Origin: an uncultured Myxococcales bacterium
GTDB lineage: Bacteria; Myxococcota_A; Polyangia; Polyangiales; Polyangiaceae
Reading direction: 5' to 3'
DNA length: 64,000 nt
Assembly: GCA_937949945.1 (NCBI GenBank)
Contig: CALFEQ010000011.1
Location: 1-64,000 of the forward strand
The position numbers and the translations under genes are program-made. Under the pieces are notes generated by a model. It was given only the letters and a program-made list of their open reading frames with translations, ran no database searches and had not been told where the DNA came from. Positions within the stretch are counted from its first letter, which is position 1. Every line of letters starts with the position of its first letter. Of the stretch, positions 38,614 to 46,724 are shown piece by piece.

Positions 38614-39338
38614 GATGTCTTCTCCTTATTGTACTCGTTGTATCGCCACTCGAGATCCGAGCGGGTGACCCAGTTCTTGTAACCGTTCCACGCGCGCGGG
38701 AGGAAGAACACCTCCCGATCCGTCTGAAGGAGATCGGAAACGCGCACGCCGGCCCACTCCGTGACGAGCTCGGCAACCGGGAGCTTCTGGTTGCACTCCC
38801 GGCACGTATACGAGTCTCGGCCTTCGAGAAGGGCCCAGGATCCGCAGCAGTGGCACTCGACCGCAGGCTTGGCGTCGTCGCGGCGCACGCGGGCGTAGAC
38901 GATGTCGCCGAAGCACTGGGCGAGCGAATTGTAGCCAGCCTCGAGGACGGCCCCCTCGGGCGTGCGCACCTGGACGACGGTCTTGTCGGGGGTCTTGTCG
39001 GGGCCGGCGGTGCGATCGATGCCAACGACGACGCGCTGGGGTGGGATCGTCCGTCGACGGATGGCCTCCACGGGGTCGTGGCGGAAGAGGTCGACCTCGT
39101 CCTGCGCGAGGGGGATCTGCACGAGCCCCGGGCGATCGGTGCGCTGGATGGCGCCGCCGGCGTCGGGATGCTCGTTCAGCTCGATCGCGAACTCGCGCAT
39201 CATCACCTTGAAGTCGAGGTTCTCGAACAGGCGAAGGACCTCCGGCGGCGACGAGCCGACGGAGAGCAAGATGCTCCCCGAGGAGAGGTCACCGGAGACG
39301 CGGCGGTAGGCGAGGATCACGGTCTTCGGGTCAGCCAT
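38592..39338 (-). CDS. Unknown protein with C-terminal zinc ribbon (248 aa)
   Basis: Starts MADPKTVILAYRRVSGD. The second half has VECHCCGSWALLEG and YTCRECNQKLPVA (residues about 155-180), giving two CxxC knuckles. The first half is alpha/beta. It ends 22 bases inside the next gene. May be a nucleic-acid-binding factor. Confidence 0.6.
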   Translation of the reverse strand: MADPKTVILAYRRVSGDLSSGSILLSVGSSPPEVLRLFENLDFKVMMREFAIELNEHPDAGGAIQRTDRPGLVQIPLAQDEVDLFRHDPVEAIRRRTIPPQRVVVGIDRTAGPDKTPDKTVVQVRTPEGAVLEAGYNSLAQCFGDIVYARVRRDDAKPAVECHCCGSWALLEGRDSYTCRECNQKLPVAELVTEWAGVRVSDLLQTDREVFFLPRAWNGYKNWVTRSDLEWRYNEYNKEKTSCTTVAR

Positions 39339-39795
39339 CGCGCAGGACTTTCTCCGTGTACGAGATCGGTCGGGTGATGCGGTAGATGACGGCGCCGGCG
39401 GCGCCCGCGCCGAAGTGGAGCTTCACGCCTCCTTCGACCTCGATGGTCTCGAGTAGAAAGCGCTCGGTATTCGGGAGCTGGCGGCCGACGACCTTCTTGA
39501 TCGGCCTCGAGAGGAGCTCGTTCACCGTGGGGGCATCGCACTTCATCTCGTCCGGCGTACCGAGACCGTGGAGCGCGGCGTAGTACTCCTGCGCGGAGAG
39601 GTCCTTCAGCTTCATCCGCGCGAGCGCCGCGGGCTCGGCGTCGCTCTCAGAGATCGCCTCGCACTTCTCGCCACACACGAGGCAGTCGTACTTGTCCGGC
39701 CAGAACTCGCTGGCCTGACCCACGAGCAGGTGGATCTGCGTGGGATCGTCGATGACCCGCACTACGGCGTAGCACTTCATGCAAGGAACGAGCAT
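39331..39795 (-). CDS. Unknown protein with two CxxC pairs (154 aa)
   Basis: Starts MLVPCMKCYAVVRVIDD with CMKC and later CLVCGEKC, another zinc-ribbon-like arrangement (residues 5-45). The C-terminal half is helical then glycine-rich (FGAGAAGAVIYRITR). Function unknown. Confidence 0.6.
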   Translation of the reverse strand: MLVPCMKCYAVVRVIDDPTQIHLLVGQASEFWPDKYDCLVCGEKCEAISESDAEPAALARMKLKDLSAQEYYAALHGLGTPDEMKCDAPTVNELLSRPIKKVVGRQLPNTERFLLETIEVEGGVKLHFGAGAAGAVIYRITRPISYTEKVLRDG

Positions 39796-40391
39796 CAGAG
39801 CTGCCCCACACCATCCTCGTCGACGACGCCTCCGCCCGAGCCACCCATGACGTCGTACGGGTCGACGCCGCCGTTGGTCGGGACGATAGGGTTGCCGAGA
39901 TCATCCTTCGGCACCGTGCGGCCCATCGTGGGCCCACGCTTCGCCCGCTTCCGGAGCTCCGCCTGGTGCTCCTGGTAGAGCCGCTGTTGAACCGCCGGGT
40001 CAGCGTGCGCGTAGGGCGAGGGCTTCGGGTCCGCTGCGGGTCGCTCCTGCTCCTGCGGGGCACCGCCCGGCCAGAACTCACCGGGAGCTTCCGCGTCGTT
40101 GGTCCCGCCACCACCGAAGACGACCGCGCCGTCGTCGTCGGTCTCGGTGTGGCCGAAGTCCCCCGGCGAGAAGTTCTGCTGCTGCTGCGGCACCGCCGGG
40201 GCGCGAGACGGCGCGGGCGCCTGGGGCAGCGGTCCCATCGCAGCGCGCGCTTCGATGAGCTGGCGCGCACCGTCGTCCGAGACAATCGCTTTCACTACCG
40301 AGCCATTCGGGAGCTCGAGCGTCACGAAGTTCGTGATGCTCCCGTCATGGAAGTCCATGTCCTGACTAAAGCCCGCGACCTTGACGAGCAT
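39795..40391 (-). CDS. Unknown protein with disordered C-terminal two-thirds (198 aa)
   Basis: Starts MLVKVAGFSQDMDFHDG at 40391 (shares a base with the previous stop). The first 55 residues form a beta-like unit (TNFVTLELPNGSVVKAIV), then long Pro/Gln/Asp-rich disorder with GAVVFGGGGT and QQRLYQEHQAELRKRAKR. A small scaffold or assembly protein is possible; no support beyond composition. Confidence 0.55.
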   Translation of the reverse strand: MLVKVAGFSQDMDFHDGSITNFVTLELPNGSVVKAIVSDDGARQLIEARAAMGPLPQAPAPSRAPAVPQQQQNFSPGDFGHTETDDDGAVVFGGGGTNDAEAPGEFWPGGAPQEQERPAADPKPSPYAHADPAVQQRLYQEHQAELRKRAKRGPTMGRTVPKDDLGNPIVPTNGGVDPYDVMGGSGGGVVDEDGVGQL

Positions 40392-40699
40392 CAGCGCACC
40401 ACCGGCGGAGGCGGAAGAGGACCGCGCTTCTCGTCGGCCTGCGCCACCTTGAGATGTTTCAACAGGTTCTGTCCCTGCGAGGCGATCGCGACGGCGTGCT
40501 TGCCCATCTTGTGGACGTTCACGAGGAGCATGCACGCCGACCAGGTCTGCCCTTCGTAGTCAGCGCCGTCTGGGCGCGCGGGGAGGAACGCCATGCACTC
40601 AGCGGTGCACGGACGCGAGGAGTCGAGGAAGCAGAACGCCTGGTCCTTGTCGGGGGCGTATTCGTCGGGCTTCTCGATAAAGGGCTTGTTCTCGTTCAT
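40391..40699 (-). CDS. Unknown Cys-containing protein (102 aa)
   Basis: ATG 40699 shares its A with the previous stop; starts MNENKPFIEKPDEYAPD. AFCFLDSSRPCTAECMAFL has three Cys in 13 residues, and WSACMLL a fourth: a possible iron-sulfur or zinc site. Helical C-terminus. Function unknown. Confidence 0.6.
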   Translation of the reverse strand: MNENKPFIEKPDEYAPDKDQAFCFLDSSRPCTAECMAFLPARPDGADYEGQTWSACMLLVNVHKMGKHAVAIASQGQNLLKHLKVAQADEKRGPLPPPPVVR

Positions 40700-41109
40700 C
40701 AGTGGACTCCCTTCCGCAGCCCTTCGGGCTTCTTCTCCGGGCGCTTGATGGCACCCGTCTCGAGACCCTGACGGACCTCGAGAACGGCTTTCGCCGAGGC
40801 CGTCGCGATGGCGCGCATGTAGAGCCCGAGCTCCTGGGGCATGCGCTCCATCGTCATGAAGCCCCACTTCAGGAGCATCGAACCAATCGGCTGGGCGAGA
40901 TTCTTCGCGATGAGCCCAGAGAACTCCGCGGCGAACCGCTCCGCGATCGCCTCCGGTGAGGGGAAGTCGTGCTCGAAGGGGACTTCATGAAGGTCTTCGT
41001 TCTTCCCCTGCCATGAGCAGGTCTTGCAGGACGCAGCCCCGCCAACGAGAGCAGAGCGCTCGATGGCGGGGCTTCCACATTCTGGACAGAAGTAGGCGTT
41101 GTCTTGCAT
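40699..41109 (-). CDS. Zinc-ribbon protein with helical C-terminus (136 aa)
   Basis: Starts MQDNAYFCPECGSPAIE; CPECG and CKTCSWQG (residues 8-34) are a textbook zinc ribbon of the TFIIS/RPB9-like type. The rest is helical (AIAERFAAEFSGLIAKNL, MRAIATASAKAVLEVRQ). May contact RNA polymerase or nucleic acid. Confidence 0.65.
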   Translation of the reverse strand: MQDNAYFCPECGSPAIERSALVGGAASCKTCSWQGKNEDLHEVPFEHDFPSPEAIAERFAAEFSGLIAKNLAQPIGSMLLKWGFMTMERMPQELGLYMRAIATASAKAVLEVRQGLETGAIKRPEKKPEGLRKGVH

Positions 41110-41112
41110 GGC

Positions 41113-41517
41113 TCATACGGGAACGGTCTTGCCGAGGCGGCGGTAGAGATCGTTCTGCTGTTGAAGTACTTCCTTCGTGGCCTTCGATGCTTGGTGCTTC
41201 TCGACGCGCTGGACGAGACGGCTCTTGATCTTCTGCTGATGCAGGGGGCGGACCACCAGGGGACCGCGTTTGACGGCTTCGTCGAGGATCTTCCGATGTG
41301 CTTCGTCGTCCCGCTTCTTCGCCGTCTCCACCCAAGGAAACATGGTCTTGCGGTACTCGTTGAAACGCTCGAGGCCCTTGTCCTTGTCGAGTTGAATCTG
41401 GGCGAGCGCCAGGTCCCGTGTGTACTCGATCTCTGCTTTCTTGAGTACGTACAGGAGAAGTATCGACTCCCGAAGCGACCCTTTTTTGGGCGGCTCGCGA
41501 AGGGTGTGGAACAACAA
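41113..41517 (-). CDS. Unknown helical protein (134 aa)
   Basis: Starts MLFHTLREPPKKGSLRE. Charged helices (YVLKKAEIEYTRDLALA, QIQLDKDKGLERFNEYRK, LVQRVEKHQASKATKEVL). No ribosome site stronger than AAGG. Function unknown. Confidence 0.6.
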   Translation of the reverse strand: MLFHTLREPPKKGSLRESILLLYVLKKAEIEYTRDLALAQIQLDKDKGLERFNEYRKTMFPWVETAKKRDDEAHRKILDEAVKRGPLVVRPLHQQKIKSRLVQRVEKHQASKATKEVLQQQNDLYRRLGKTVPV

Positions 41518-41546
41518 AGTGGTCCGCGCCCAGCCTTCGGGAGTCT

Positions 41547-42698
41547 CTAGGAATTTTTTAGTCGTTCTGCGACGAAGAGCTTCCGGACACGGATATCGAA
41601 CCAGTAGTACTGGAGGCCGAGGCTCGCCAGCATGTGGAAAGGCAACTTCAATACCATGTTGAACTTCGTCCAGAACTTCTCGTCATTGAAGTTGCCTTTC
41701 TCGTCGAGGTGCGACGGGAGAACCTTGTTGTTGATCGCGTACAAGCCGCACGCGATGGTCATGAGCTGGTACTTGTCGAGGAGGTAGCGGTCCGGGGCCG
41801 CGATCTTCCCACGCTCCTCCATGAGCAGGCGCTTCAGCGCGAGCTCCTCTTCGCCGGTCATCGACTGGAGCTCGGGCTCGTACTGCCCGGGGCGCACCGG
41901 GATACGCTGCGTGACCCTCGAATTCATGATGAGCTCGCCGAGGTCGAGCGGCTTGAGGCGCTCCTCGATGATCTGACGCTGCTCGTCGTTGTTCAGGAGG
42001 TCCTTCATCATCAACTCGCGGAACGAGTTGAAGTCGAAGTCGTCCATGTTCTTGAGTGCTTCTTCAGCAGCGCTCCGCTGCTCGGCGGTGACGGGCTCGG
42101 TCCCGCCGGCGAGGCCCGCGGCGGCTCCGGCCGGTCCTTCCGCCGCCGCGCGCTCGGCCGCGGCCTCGCCGCTCTCTGCTGCCTTTCGCTGCTCGTTGAA
42201 GCTCTGAAGCGCCTTCAGCCCCTCGACCGTCTGCGGCTTCAACCCGGGGCGGCCGGTGGAGAGCTGCTGCGGGGCGATGAACTGGCCGTTCCGGATGACG
42301 CCGTACTTGAACGCGAGGTGCGGCTGGTTCACGGCGTACATCGAGCCATGACCCTCCTGGTACATCGGGTCCTGGCGCGCGGCCTCCGGGAGAAGGTCGG
42401 TCGTGAGGAGCCCCGGCGTCGGCGCAGGCGCGCCGGCGGGCTGAACGATGCTCGGCATCGGACCCTGGGACTCGGCGGCGCGATGGGCGATCGCCTGGTC
42501 GGCCATCGTCATCCCCGGCTGGTGGGGCATGTTGAGCGGCGGAATCGGTGGCGTCGGCGCGCCGCCGCGCGGGGCGCCTCCCATCCGCTCTTTCATCTGC
42601 TGGGCGTACGCCGCTGCCGCGGGGTTGCGCGCGGCGACCGTGGGGTCGACGAACGGCCCTGAGGGCAGTGTGATTTCGGACTTGTCCCCTCGCTTCAA
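41547..42698 (-). CDS. Unknown protein, possible assembly or scaffold role (383 aa)
   Basis: A TTG at 42698 with AGGAGG 5 bases upstream is a better start than the GTG ten codons earlier; begins (M)KRGDKSEITLPSGPF. A long Pro/Gly/Ala-rich N-terminal part (about 230 residues) leads to a folded C-terminal domain (FNSFRELMMKDLLNNDEQR, DRYLLDKYQLMTIACGLY, FWTKFNMVLKLPFHMLA). The mix of disordered start and globular end is common in assembly proteins; function unknown. Confidence 0.55.
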   Translation of the reverse strand: MKRGDKSEITLPSGPFVDPTVAARNPAAAAYAQQMKERMGGAPRGGAPTPPIPPLNMPHQPGMTMADQAIAHRAAESQGPMPSIVQPAGAPAPTPGLLTTDLLPEAARQDPMYQEGHGSMYAVNQPHLAFKYGVIRNGQFIAPQQLSTGRPGLKPQTVEGLKALQSFNEQRKAAESGEAAAERAAAEGPAGAAAGLAGGTEPVTAEQRSAAEEALKNMDDFDFNSFRELMMKDLLNNDEQRQIIEERLKPLDLGELIMNSRVTQRIPVRPGQYEPELQSMTGEEELALKRLLMEERGKIAAPDRYLLDKYQLMTIACGLYAINNKVLPSHLDEKGNFNDEKFWTKFNMVLKLPFHMLASLGLQYYWFDIRVRKLFVAERLKNS

Positions 42699-42754
42699 GA
42701 TGCCTCCTGCTAGGCGTACACCGTACACACGGTTGTACGCCTTGTTGTGGTGTT

Positions 42755-42776
42755 CCGGGAAGACCCCCGGGCTAAA
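42755..42776 (-). terminator. Hairpin next to TTCTTTTTAGCCC tail
   Basis: Arms CCGGG/CCCGG at 42755-42770 with a short loop; on the minus strand preceded by TTCTTTTTAGCC, which includes the stop codon of the gene at 42772. Order of tail and hairpin is reversed compared with other copies, so function is uncertain. Confidence 0.4.
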
Positions 42777-43245
42777 AAGAAGAACGACGAGTCTCCTCCC
42801 GGAAGAGCCGGGAGAAGATCTCGTCAGGGGTAAGGCTCGCCGGTCGCTCGAGGATGTGGGCGAGTACTACCTTCGTCACCCGCGGCGGCGGGACGAAGAG
42901 ACGCGCCGGGGTGGCGACCGCGAGGGAGTAGACGTCCGGCGGGTTCTCGCCGACGGCGACGACGACGTTGTCGAAGAGGTCGCGGAGCGACGCCCCCTGG
43001 AGCAGAAAGAGCGCGGCGGCGTGCGAGAGGTGGAAGTCGAGGAGCTCGAGGCGAAGCGCTGCGAAGTCCTCGGTCTCGAACCTCTCGAGCGCTCCCCCGA
43101 GGCGGCCGGAGCCGACGGGCTGCGCCCAGCCAGCCTTGTGAACGAAGACGCGGGCTACTTCTCCGGCACGCGCCGAAAACCCTTGGGCTTCGGGGGCGGC
43201 GGGGGCGGGGGAGCCGAGACCACTTTCATCGAGTAACGCTTGCAT
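42772..43245 (-). CDS. Unknown protein (157 aa)
   Basis: ATG 43245 with GAGGAAGG 8 bases upstream; starts MQALLDESGLGSPAPAA. It overlaps the upstream zinc-ribbon gene by 91 bases, so the first 30 residues are low-complexity, followed by a folded domain (FAALRLELLDFHLSHAAAL, NVVVAVGENPPDVYSLAV, VTKVVLAHILERP). Function unknown. Confidence 0.55.
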   Translation of the reverse strand: MQALLDESGLGSPAPAAPEAQGFSARAGEVARVFVHKAGWAQPVGSGRLGGALERFETEDFAALRLELLDFHLSHAAALFLLQGASLRDLFDNVVVAVGENPPDVYSLAVATPARLFVPPPRVTKVVLAHILERPASLTPDEIFSRLFREETRRSSF

Positions 43246-43394
43246 CGGGGGCACCTTCCTCGAGCAGGTTCGCTCGGGTCCGCCGGGACGACCTGACCGA
43301 CCTCCAAGCGAACACCGAGATTCATCTGCGTCTTAGCGGTCGCGCCGCAGAAGGTGCACTCGATTCCGTAACTAGCTGCCAGAGCGTCGTGCAT
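43155..43394 (-). CDS. Zinc-ribbon protein with Pro tail (79 aa)
   Basis: Starts MHDALAASYGIECTFCG; CTFC and CPRC (residues 13-51) are two zinc knuckles. A run of eight Pro near the end precedes a basic tail. Overlaps neighbours on both sides. Confidence 0.6.
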   Translation of the reverse strand: MHDALAASYGIECTFCGATAKTQMNLGVRLEVGQVVPADPSEPARGRCPRCKRYSMKVVSAPPPPPPPKPKGFRRVPEK

Positions 43395-43683
43395 CTGCTT
43401 CGCGATCCTTCTTCTCCGAGAACTGCAGGATCATCCGGAGCAGCTCGTCCTTGGGGACTTCGCGCTCCTGCGTGTGCTCGAAGTGAAGCTTCCCTTCTAT
43501 CAGAGCGACCCGAATCGTCTCCTTCGTCAGGAGAAGAAGCCGTCGCAGTTCTCCCTCCAGACGATGAAACAGCCGGTCGGCCATCTCGTAGCAGATACTG
43601 CAGACGAAGACCTCGGCGAACACCTTGGCGTCGCTCTCGGGGGTGGGCTTCTTGCAGTTCAAGCACGGGAGGCCGTCGCTCAT
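43372..43683 (-). CDS. Small four-Cys protein (103 aa)
   Basis: Starts MSDGLPCLNCKKPTPES; CLNC and CSIC (residues 7-31) form a probable zinc ribbon, then a helical part (ADRLFHRLEGELRRLLLL). ATGA overlap with the next gene. Confidence 0.6.
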   Translation of the reverse strand: MSDGLPCLNCKKPTPESDAKVFAEVFVCSICYEMADRLFHRLEGELRRLLLLTKETIRVALIEGKLHFEHTQEREVPKDELLRMILQFSEKKDREADARRSGS

Positions 43684-44060
43684 GTTCGACTCCAGGAGTG
43701 AAGGGGCTCGGGCGAAGCGGCCTTCACGTTCTCATAGATGCGCATCTTCTCGATGATGCGCGCCGGGAGGATGAGGCAGGCGCCCGAGGCGTTCACCAGC
43801 GTGATCTTGTCGATGGCCAACGGCATCGCTCGAAGAAGTCCCAGCGCCTGCTGGGCGTCCATGTCCGGGAACACGTACTCCGCGTGGAGCGTGGTCTCGA
43901 AGACGACGTCGAGGAGCTGGCCTTTCACGACCTTCTCCTCGGGGCCTTTCTCTACGGTCTGCGTCACGTCTTCTTCTTTCACAAGGGGGCCTGCCGGAGG
44001 TACTCCCGCTGTCCCAGCGGCTTGGTCCGCTACCTTCTTGCGTTCGTCGTCGATGTTCAC
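43680..44060 (-). CDS. Unknown protein (126 aa)
   Basis: Starts MNIDDERKKVADQAAGT. The first half is low-complexity; the second is alpha/beta (DVVFETTLHAEYVFPDM, AIDKITLVNASGACLIL). Linked by ATGA to its neighbour. Function unknown. Confidence 0.6.
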   Translation of the reverse strand: MNIDDERKKVADQAAGTAGVPPAGPLVKEEDVTQTVEKGPEEKVVKGQLLDVVFETTLHAEYVFPDMDAQQALGLLRAMPLAIDKITLVNASGACLILPARIIEKMRIYENVKAASPEPLHSWSRT

Positions 44061-44434
44061 GTCACGAAGAACTTATCGATCTGCGTCCAGCCCACGATCC
44101 CAGCGGGGTCGCGCGTGACGAGGATCTGGTGGGGATTCTTTGCCTTCTTCGAGAGCGCTTTGAGGACGTCGGCCTTCGCCACCGGCCGGTCGGTGCGCTC
44201 GATGAAGAGGCGCAGCTCCGGCGGCCACTTCTCGGGGAACTTCATGCCCGGCGGGATGGGCGAATCGAGCTCCTGCCACTGCACGAGGAGCACGTAGCGC
44301 GTGACGTTGTTGTTGGCGTCGATGTCCGCGAGGAATGCCTCGAGGGTCCGAGCTTGCTCCGCGTTCGCGACGCCGACGCGCGCGAGCGCGATGAGTGCCA
44401 TGTACTGCTCGGACGACATCTTCACTTCGCTCAT
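44057..44434 (-). CDS. Unknown protein (125 aa)
   Basis: Starts MSEVKMSSEQYMALIAL. Helical start (LARVGVANAEQARTLEAFL), then a beta-like segment (TRYVLLVQWQELDSPIPPG) and PQILVTRDPAGIVGWTQI. Directly after the dNMP kinase (ATGA overlap). Function unknown. Confidence 0.6.
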   Translation of the reverse strand: MSEVKMSSEQYMALIALARVGVANAEQARTLEAFLADIDANNNVTRYVLLVQWQELDSPIPPGMKFPEKWPPELRLFIERTDRPVAKADVLKALSKKAKNPHQILVTRDPAGIVGWTQIDKFFVT

Positions 44435-45486
44435 GGCTTGATCCTCTTGAAGGGTGGGACGCCCTTCTGGTCATCGACCTCCCGCTGCCTCTCTTCTAGC
44501 AGATCACTGCGGGGCGCCTGGCTCGCGTTCTCCTTTGGAAGTGCCTGCACACCCTCCTGCTCGGCGAGAACAGGGGTGAGTGGTACTCCCACGACTTCCG
44601 GCGTGTTCGCCATGACGTCGACTTCATCCTGCACCACGGCGGCGATGGAGTCGACCTGGGCCTTCACCATGTTGTAGGTCACGGGCTTGGTGCTCTCCCG
44701 CGGAGGTGTAGGAATTCCCGCGGGCATCTCGGCGGAGCCGACGTCACGCTGGGCCGCCTGGAACTGCGAGAGGAAGCCGTGGGTGACGGTGACGAGGTCT
44801 TCGAGCGATCCGTCGTTGTGGAGAATGAAGTCGAAGAGCTCATCGGAGATGCCGTCCTGTTCGGTCTCCGAGCGATGAAGTGCCTCGTTGCCCTGAAGGC
44901 GCCAAGCCTCGCGCGACGTCTCTTTGGTCACCGTGCCCTCCGGCGCAGCGGTGAAGCGCGCGGCGACGGGGCGGTAGACGCGTACGAGCTTCGCGCCGTG
45001 CTTCTTCAGACCCTCCACCTCGTTGAGGAAGCGCACGTCCGAGATGACGACGCCCTTGATCTCTTCGGGGTCGCCCACCCGCCAGGGTCGAATACCGAAG
45101 CGCGCGTCGTAGAAGATCGGAGCACCCTTCACGAGCAGGCGCTTCGCGACACGCATCGCGTACTCGACCCAGATGTCGGGGTAGCAGTCACGCCCCCACT
45201 CGGTGCCGAGCTTCTGGAGCGCGTAACGAGGCGAGAGGAAGTCGGAGACCTGGTCGCCGTTCTCGTCCATGAAGCTGTGGCGGAGGTAACGGAAGTCGGG
45301 CTCGTTCCGCTTCTCGCTCGGCCCCCAAAGCTGCTCCGTCGTGAACTCGAAGATGTCCTGGCAGAACCGCTTCAGGGGGTCTGCGAGCGCCACCTTCACG
45401 AATCCGTGGTCCCTGACCAGAATGTCCGCGATGGTGTCCTTTCCGCTGCCAGCTTTTCCGCAAATTCCGATGATGAGCATCTTCAA
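44431..45486 (-). CDS. Deoxynucleoside monophosphate kinase with C-terminal extension
   Basis: 351 residues. The P-loop GICGKAGSGKDTIADIL (residues 8-24), KVALADPLKRFCQDIF and LWGPSEKRNEPD match phage dNMP kinases (T4 gp1 type) that phosphorylate dNMPs, including modified ones, for phage DNA synthesis. Known members are about 200-250 residues; here, after about 240, there is an added acidic/Pro-rich tail (VQDEVDVMANTPEVVGVP) of 100 residues. AGGAG 6 bases before ATG. A dNMP kinase suggests a modified or high-demand dNTP pool, although no hydroxymethylase is seen here. Confidence 0.8.
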   Translation of the reverse strand: MKMLIIGICGKAGSGKDTIADILVRDHGFVKVALADPLKRFCQDIFEFTTEQLWGPSEKRNEPDFRYLRHSFMDENGDQVSDFLSPRYALQKLGTEWGRDCYPDIWVEYAMRVAKRLLVKGAPIFYDARFGIRPWRVGDPEEIKGVVISDVRFLNEVEGLKKHGAKLVRVYRPVAARFTAAPEGTVTKETSREAWRLQGNEALHRSETEQDGISDELFDFILHNDGSLEDLVTVTHGFLSQFQAAQRDVGSAEMPAGIPTPPRESTKPVTYNMVKAQVDSIAAVVQDEVDVMANTPEVVGVPLTPVLAEQEGVQALPKENASQAPRSDLLEERQREVDDQKGVPPFKRIKP

Positions 45487-45504
45487 TCTCCTGAGCGTAG
45501 AACT

Positions 45505-45657
45505 TCACGTCATGAGTGCCTCGATCATTCCGCTCATCATCCCCCGGCGGCACGACCGGTCGAGCGCCTCGATGTAGGGGATGACGTCGAAGGAGACGCC
45601 GGCAACAACGTGCTCTGACAAAGGGATCAGAGGACCCCACGAGCACTGAGGACACAT
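45505..45657 (-). CDS. Unknown small protein (50 aa)
   Basis: Starts MCPQCSWGPLIPLSEHV, within the last 31 bases of the upstream gene. A CPQC pair and helical C-terminus (DVIPYIEALDRSCRRGMM). The codons look real; ribosome site weak. Function unknown. Confidence 0.45.
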   Translation of the reverse strand: MCPQCSWGPLIPLSEHVVAGVSFDVIPYIEALDRSCRRGMMSGMIEALMT

Positions 45658-45935
45658 CGGACAAGATCCCGCGCGTGATCGCAAGGGCGCTTTTCCACAA
45701 CCCACGCCGAGGGAGGAAGCGAAAACGTTCGGCCAAAGCAGAACTCACGGGTGTACTCTCTTGTGAAAGACCCTTCCGATGAATCGCGATTCTTCCACCG
45801 CACCACGATGGCGAACTCGCCGCCGGTTCGAGGTATGAACTCGACGCTGCCGTGCGTCGCGCGGGCTATGAATGATTGCCAGCCGCGGAGCTGATGCTGG
45901 AGAGCTTGCAGTCGTTGTTCGGGTGAGGTCATCAT
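45627..45935 (-). CDS. Unknown protein (102 aa)
   Basis: Starts MMTSPEQRLQALQHQLR; GAGG lies 3 or 6 bases before the two adjacent ATGs, the second (45932) being better spaced. Beta-rich centre (HGSVEFIPRTGGEFAIVV, FTREYTREFCFGRTF). Divergent from the plus gene at 45942 with only a 6-base gap. Confidence 0.55.
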   Translation of the reverse strand: MMTSPEQRLQALQHQLRGWQSFIARATHGSVEFIPRTGGEFAIVVRWKNRDSSEGSFTREYTREFCFGRTFSLPPSAWVVEKRPCDHARDLVRCVLSARGVL

Positions 45936-45941
45936 GTCCTC

Positions 45942-46385
45942 GTGGAACTACGCGAGTACATCGTCAGCGAGAAGTTCATCTGGGACGACCTCATCACGAA
46001 AGGTGAAGAGGCAGTCAGGAAGGTACGCGAGCAGTGGCGGCGCACCAAGACGATGCCTCGGATGCTCATCGCCTGGCCCTCGCAGTTCCTCAAGGGTTCC
46101 GACGGCTCAATCATCACCGACGTCGTGAGCTTCGCGATCCCCGATGGGGTCCCGACCTTCAAGGCAGCCGTCGAGCTCGCACGTGAGGCGAAGGCCTATG
46201 CGCTGCTGCTCGTCGAACGCGAAGGGGACAAGGTGAAGGTCGTCCTCGAGTCCCACCACGGGACGCGGAGTTGGGTGATGCCCATCCGCCGCCACGGCGA
46301 CGTCGACGTGCTGGAAAAAGAAGAGGCCGCCACCGACAAGGATTCGATCGGCGTTCTCTGGAGGCCCCATGGGTCAACCTCGTAG
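45942..46385 (+). CDS. Unknown protein (147 aa)
   Basis: GTG start at 45942, no ribosome site. Product (M)ELREYIVSEKFIWDDLI; alpha/beta (RMLIAWPSQFLKGSDGSII, AVELAREAKAYALLLVERE, KVVLESHHGTRSWVMPI). Divergent from 45627-45935 and convergent with the endonuclease VII-like frame (12-base overlap). Function unknown. Confidence 0.55.
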   Translation: MELREYIVSEKFIWDDLITKGEEAVRKVREQWRRTKTMPRMLIAWPSQFLKGSDGSIITDVVSFAIPDGVPTFKAAVELAREAKAYALLLVEREGDKVKVVLESHHGTRSWVMPIRRHGDVDVLEKEEAATDKDSIGVLWRPHGSTS

Positions 46386-46571
46386 GTGGCCGACAGCTTG
46401 TTGCAAACGATCGATGCTGTCCTGAAAGAGGCCGAGGCCCTTGTTGCACCCAAAACACAAAAGACCACGTACCTTTCCGGTAACGTGGTCATGGTCGACG
46501 TGCAGCTTCTTCGGCTCTCCGCAGATCGCGCAGAGACCTTCTGGTCGTTTTCTTCGGACCAGACAAGCGAG
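46374..46571 (-). pseudogene. Endonuclease VII-like HNH domain, no start codon
   Basis: The frame ends at 46374 and is open up to a TAG at 46572-46574. It reads RPEGLCAICGEPKKLHVDHD, then HVTGKVRGLLCFGCNKGLG and FQDSIDRLQQAVGHL: the zinc-binding C-x-x-C pairs and V-D-H-D-H-x-T-G-x-V-R-G-L-L-C-x-x-C-N of the recombination endonuclease VII (T4 gp49) family. That catalytic core is intact, but no ATG, GTG or TTG lies between the TAG and the first Cys. An upstream frame (MSIAKARAS...) would need a +1 shift to join. Probably a decayed or mis-sequenced gene. Confidence 0.65.
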
Positions 46572-46672
46572 CTACCTCGGGGCTACGCCCGGAATGCCCG
46601 TGAGTGCCAGCGTGCTGGGGCGGCGGATTAGTCCACCCGCTGCCAAGAGAAGAAGCCCGCGCCTTTGCGATG

Positions 46673-46703
46673 GACACCGCCAGAGATTACCTCTGGCGGT
46701 GTC
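46673..46703 (-). terminator. 13-bp hairpin after the Lys/Ala-rich gene
   Basis: Perfect arms 46673-46685 and 46691-46703 with a 5-base loop, 20 bases after the stop of the gene at 46725. No T-run follows on the minus strand. Confidence 0.6.
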
Positions 46704-46724
46704 ATCAGCAACTGGTCTAGCCGA

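Noticed and set aside
38620..38634. ACAATAAGGAG upstream of the gene at 38242, resembling the promoter core
   Set aside because: It is mainly the ribosome site AAGGAG and lacks the GGG part; it also lies inside the coding end of the upstream gene.
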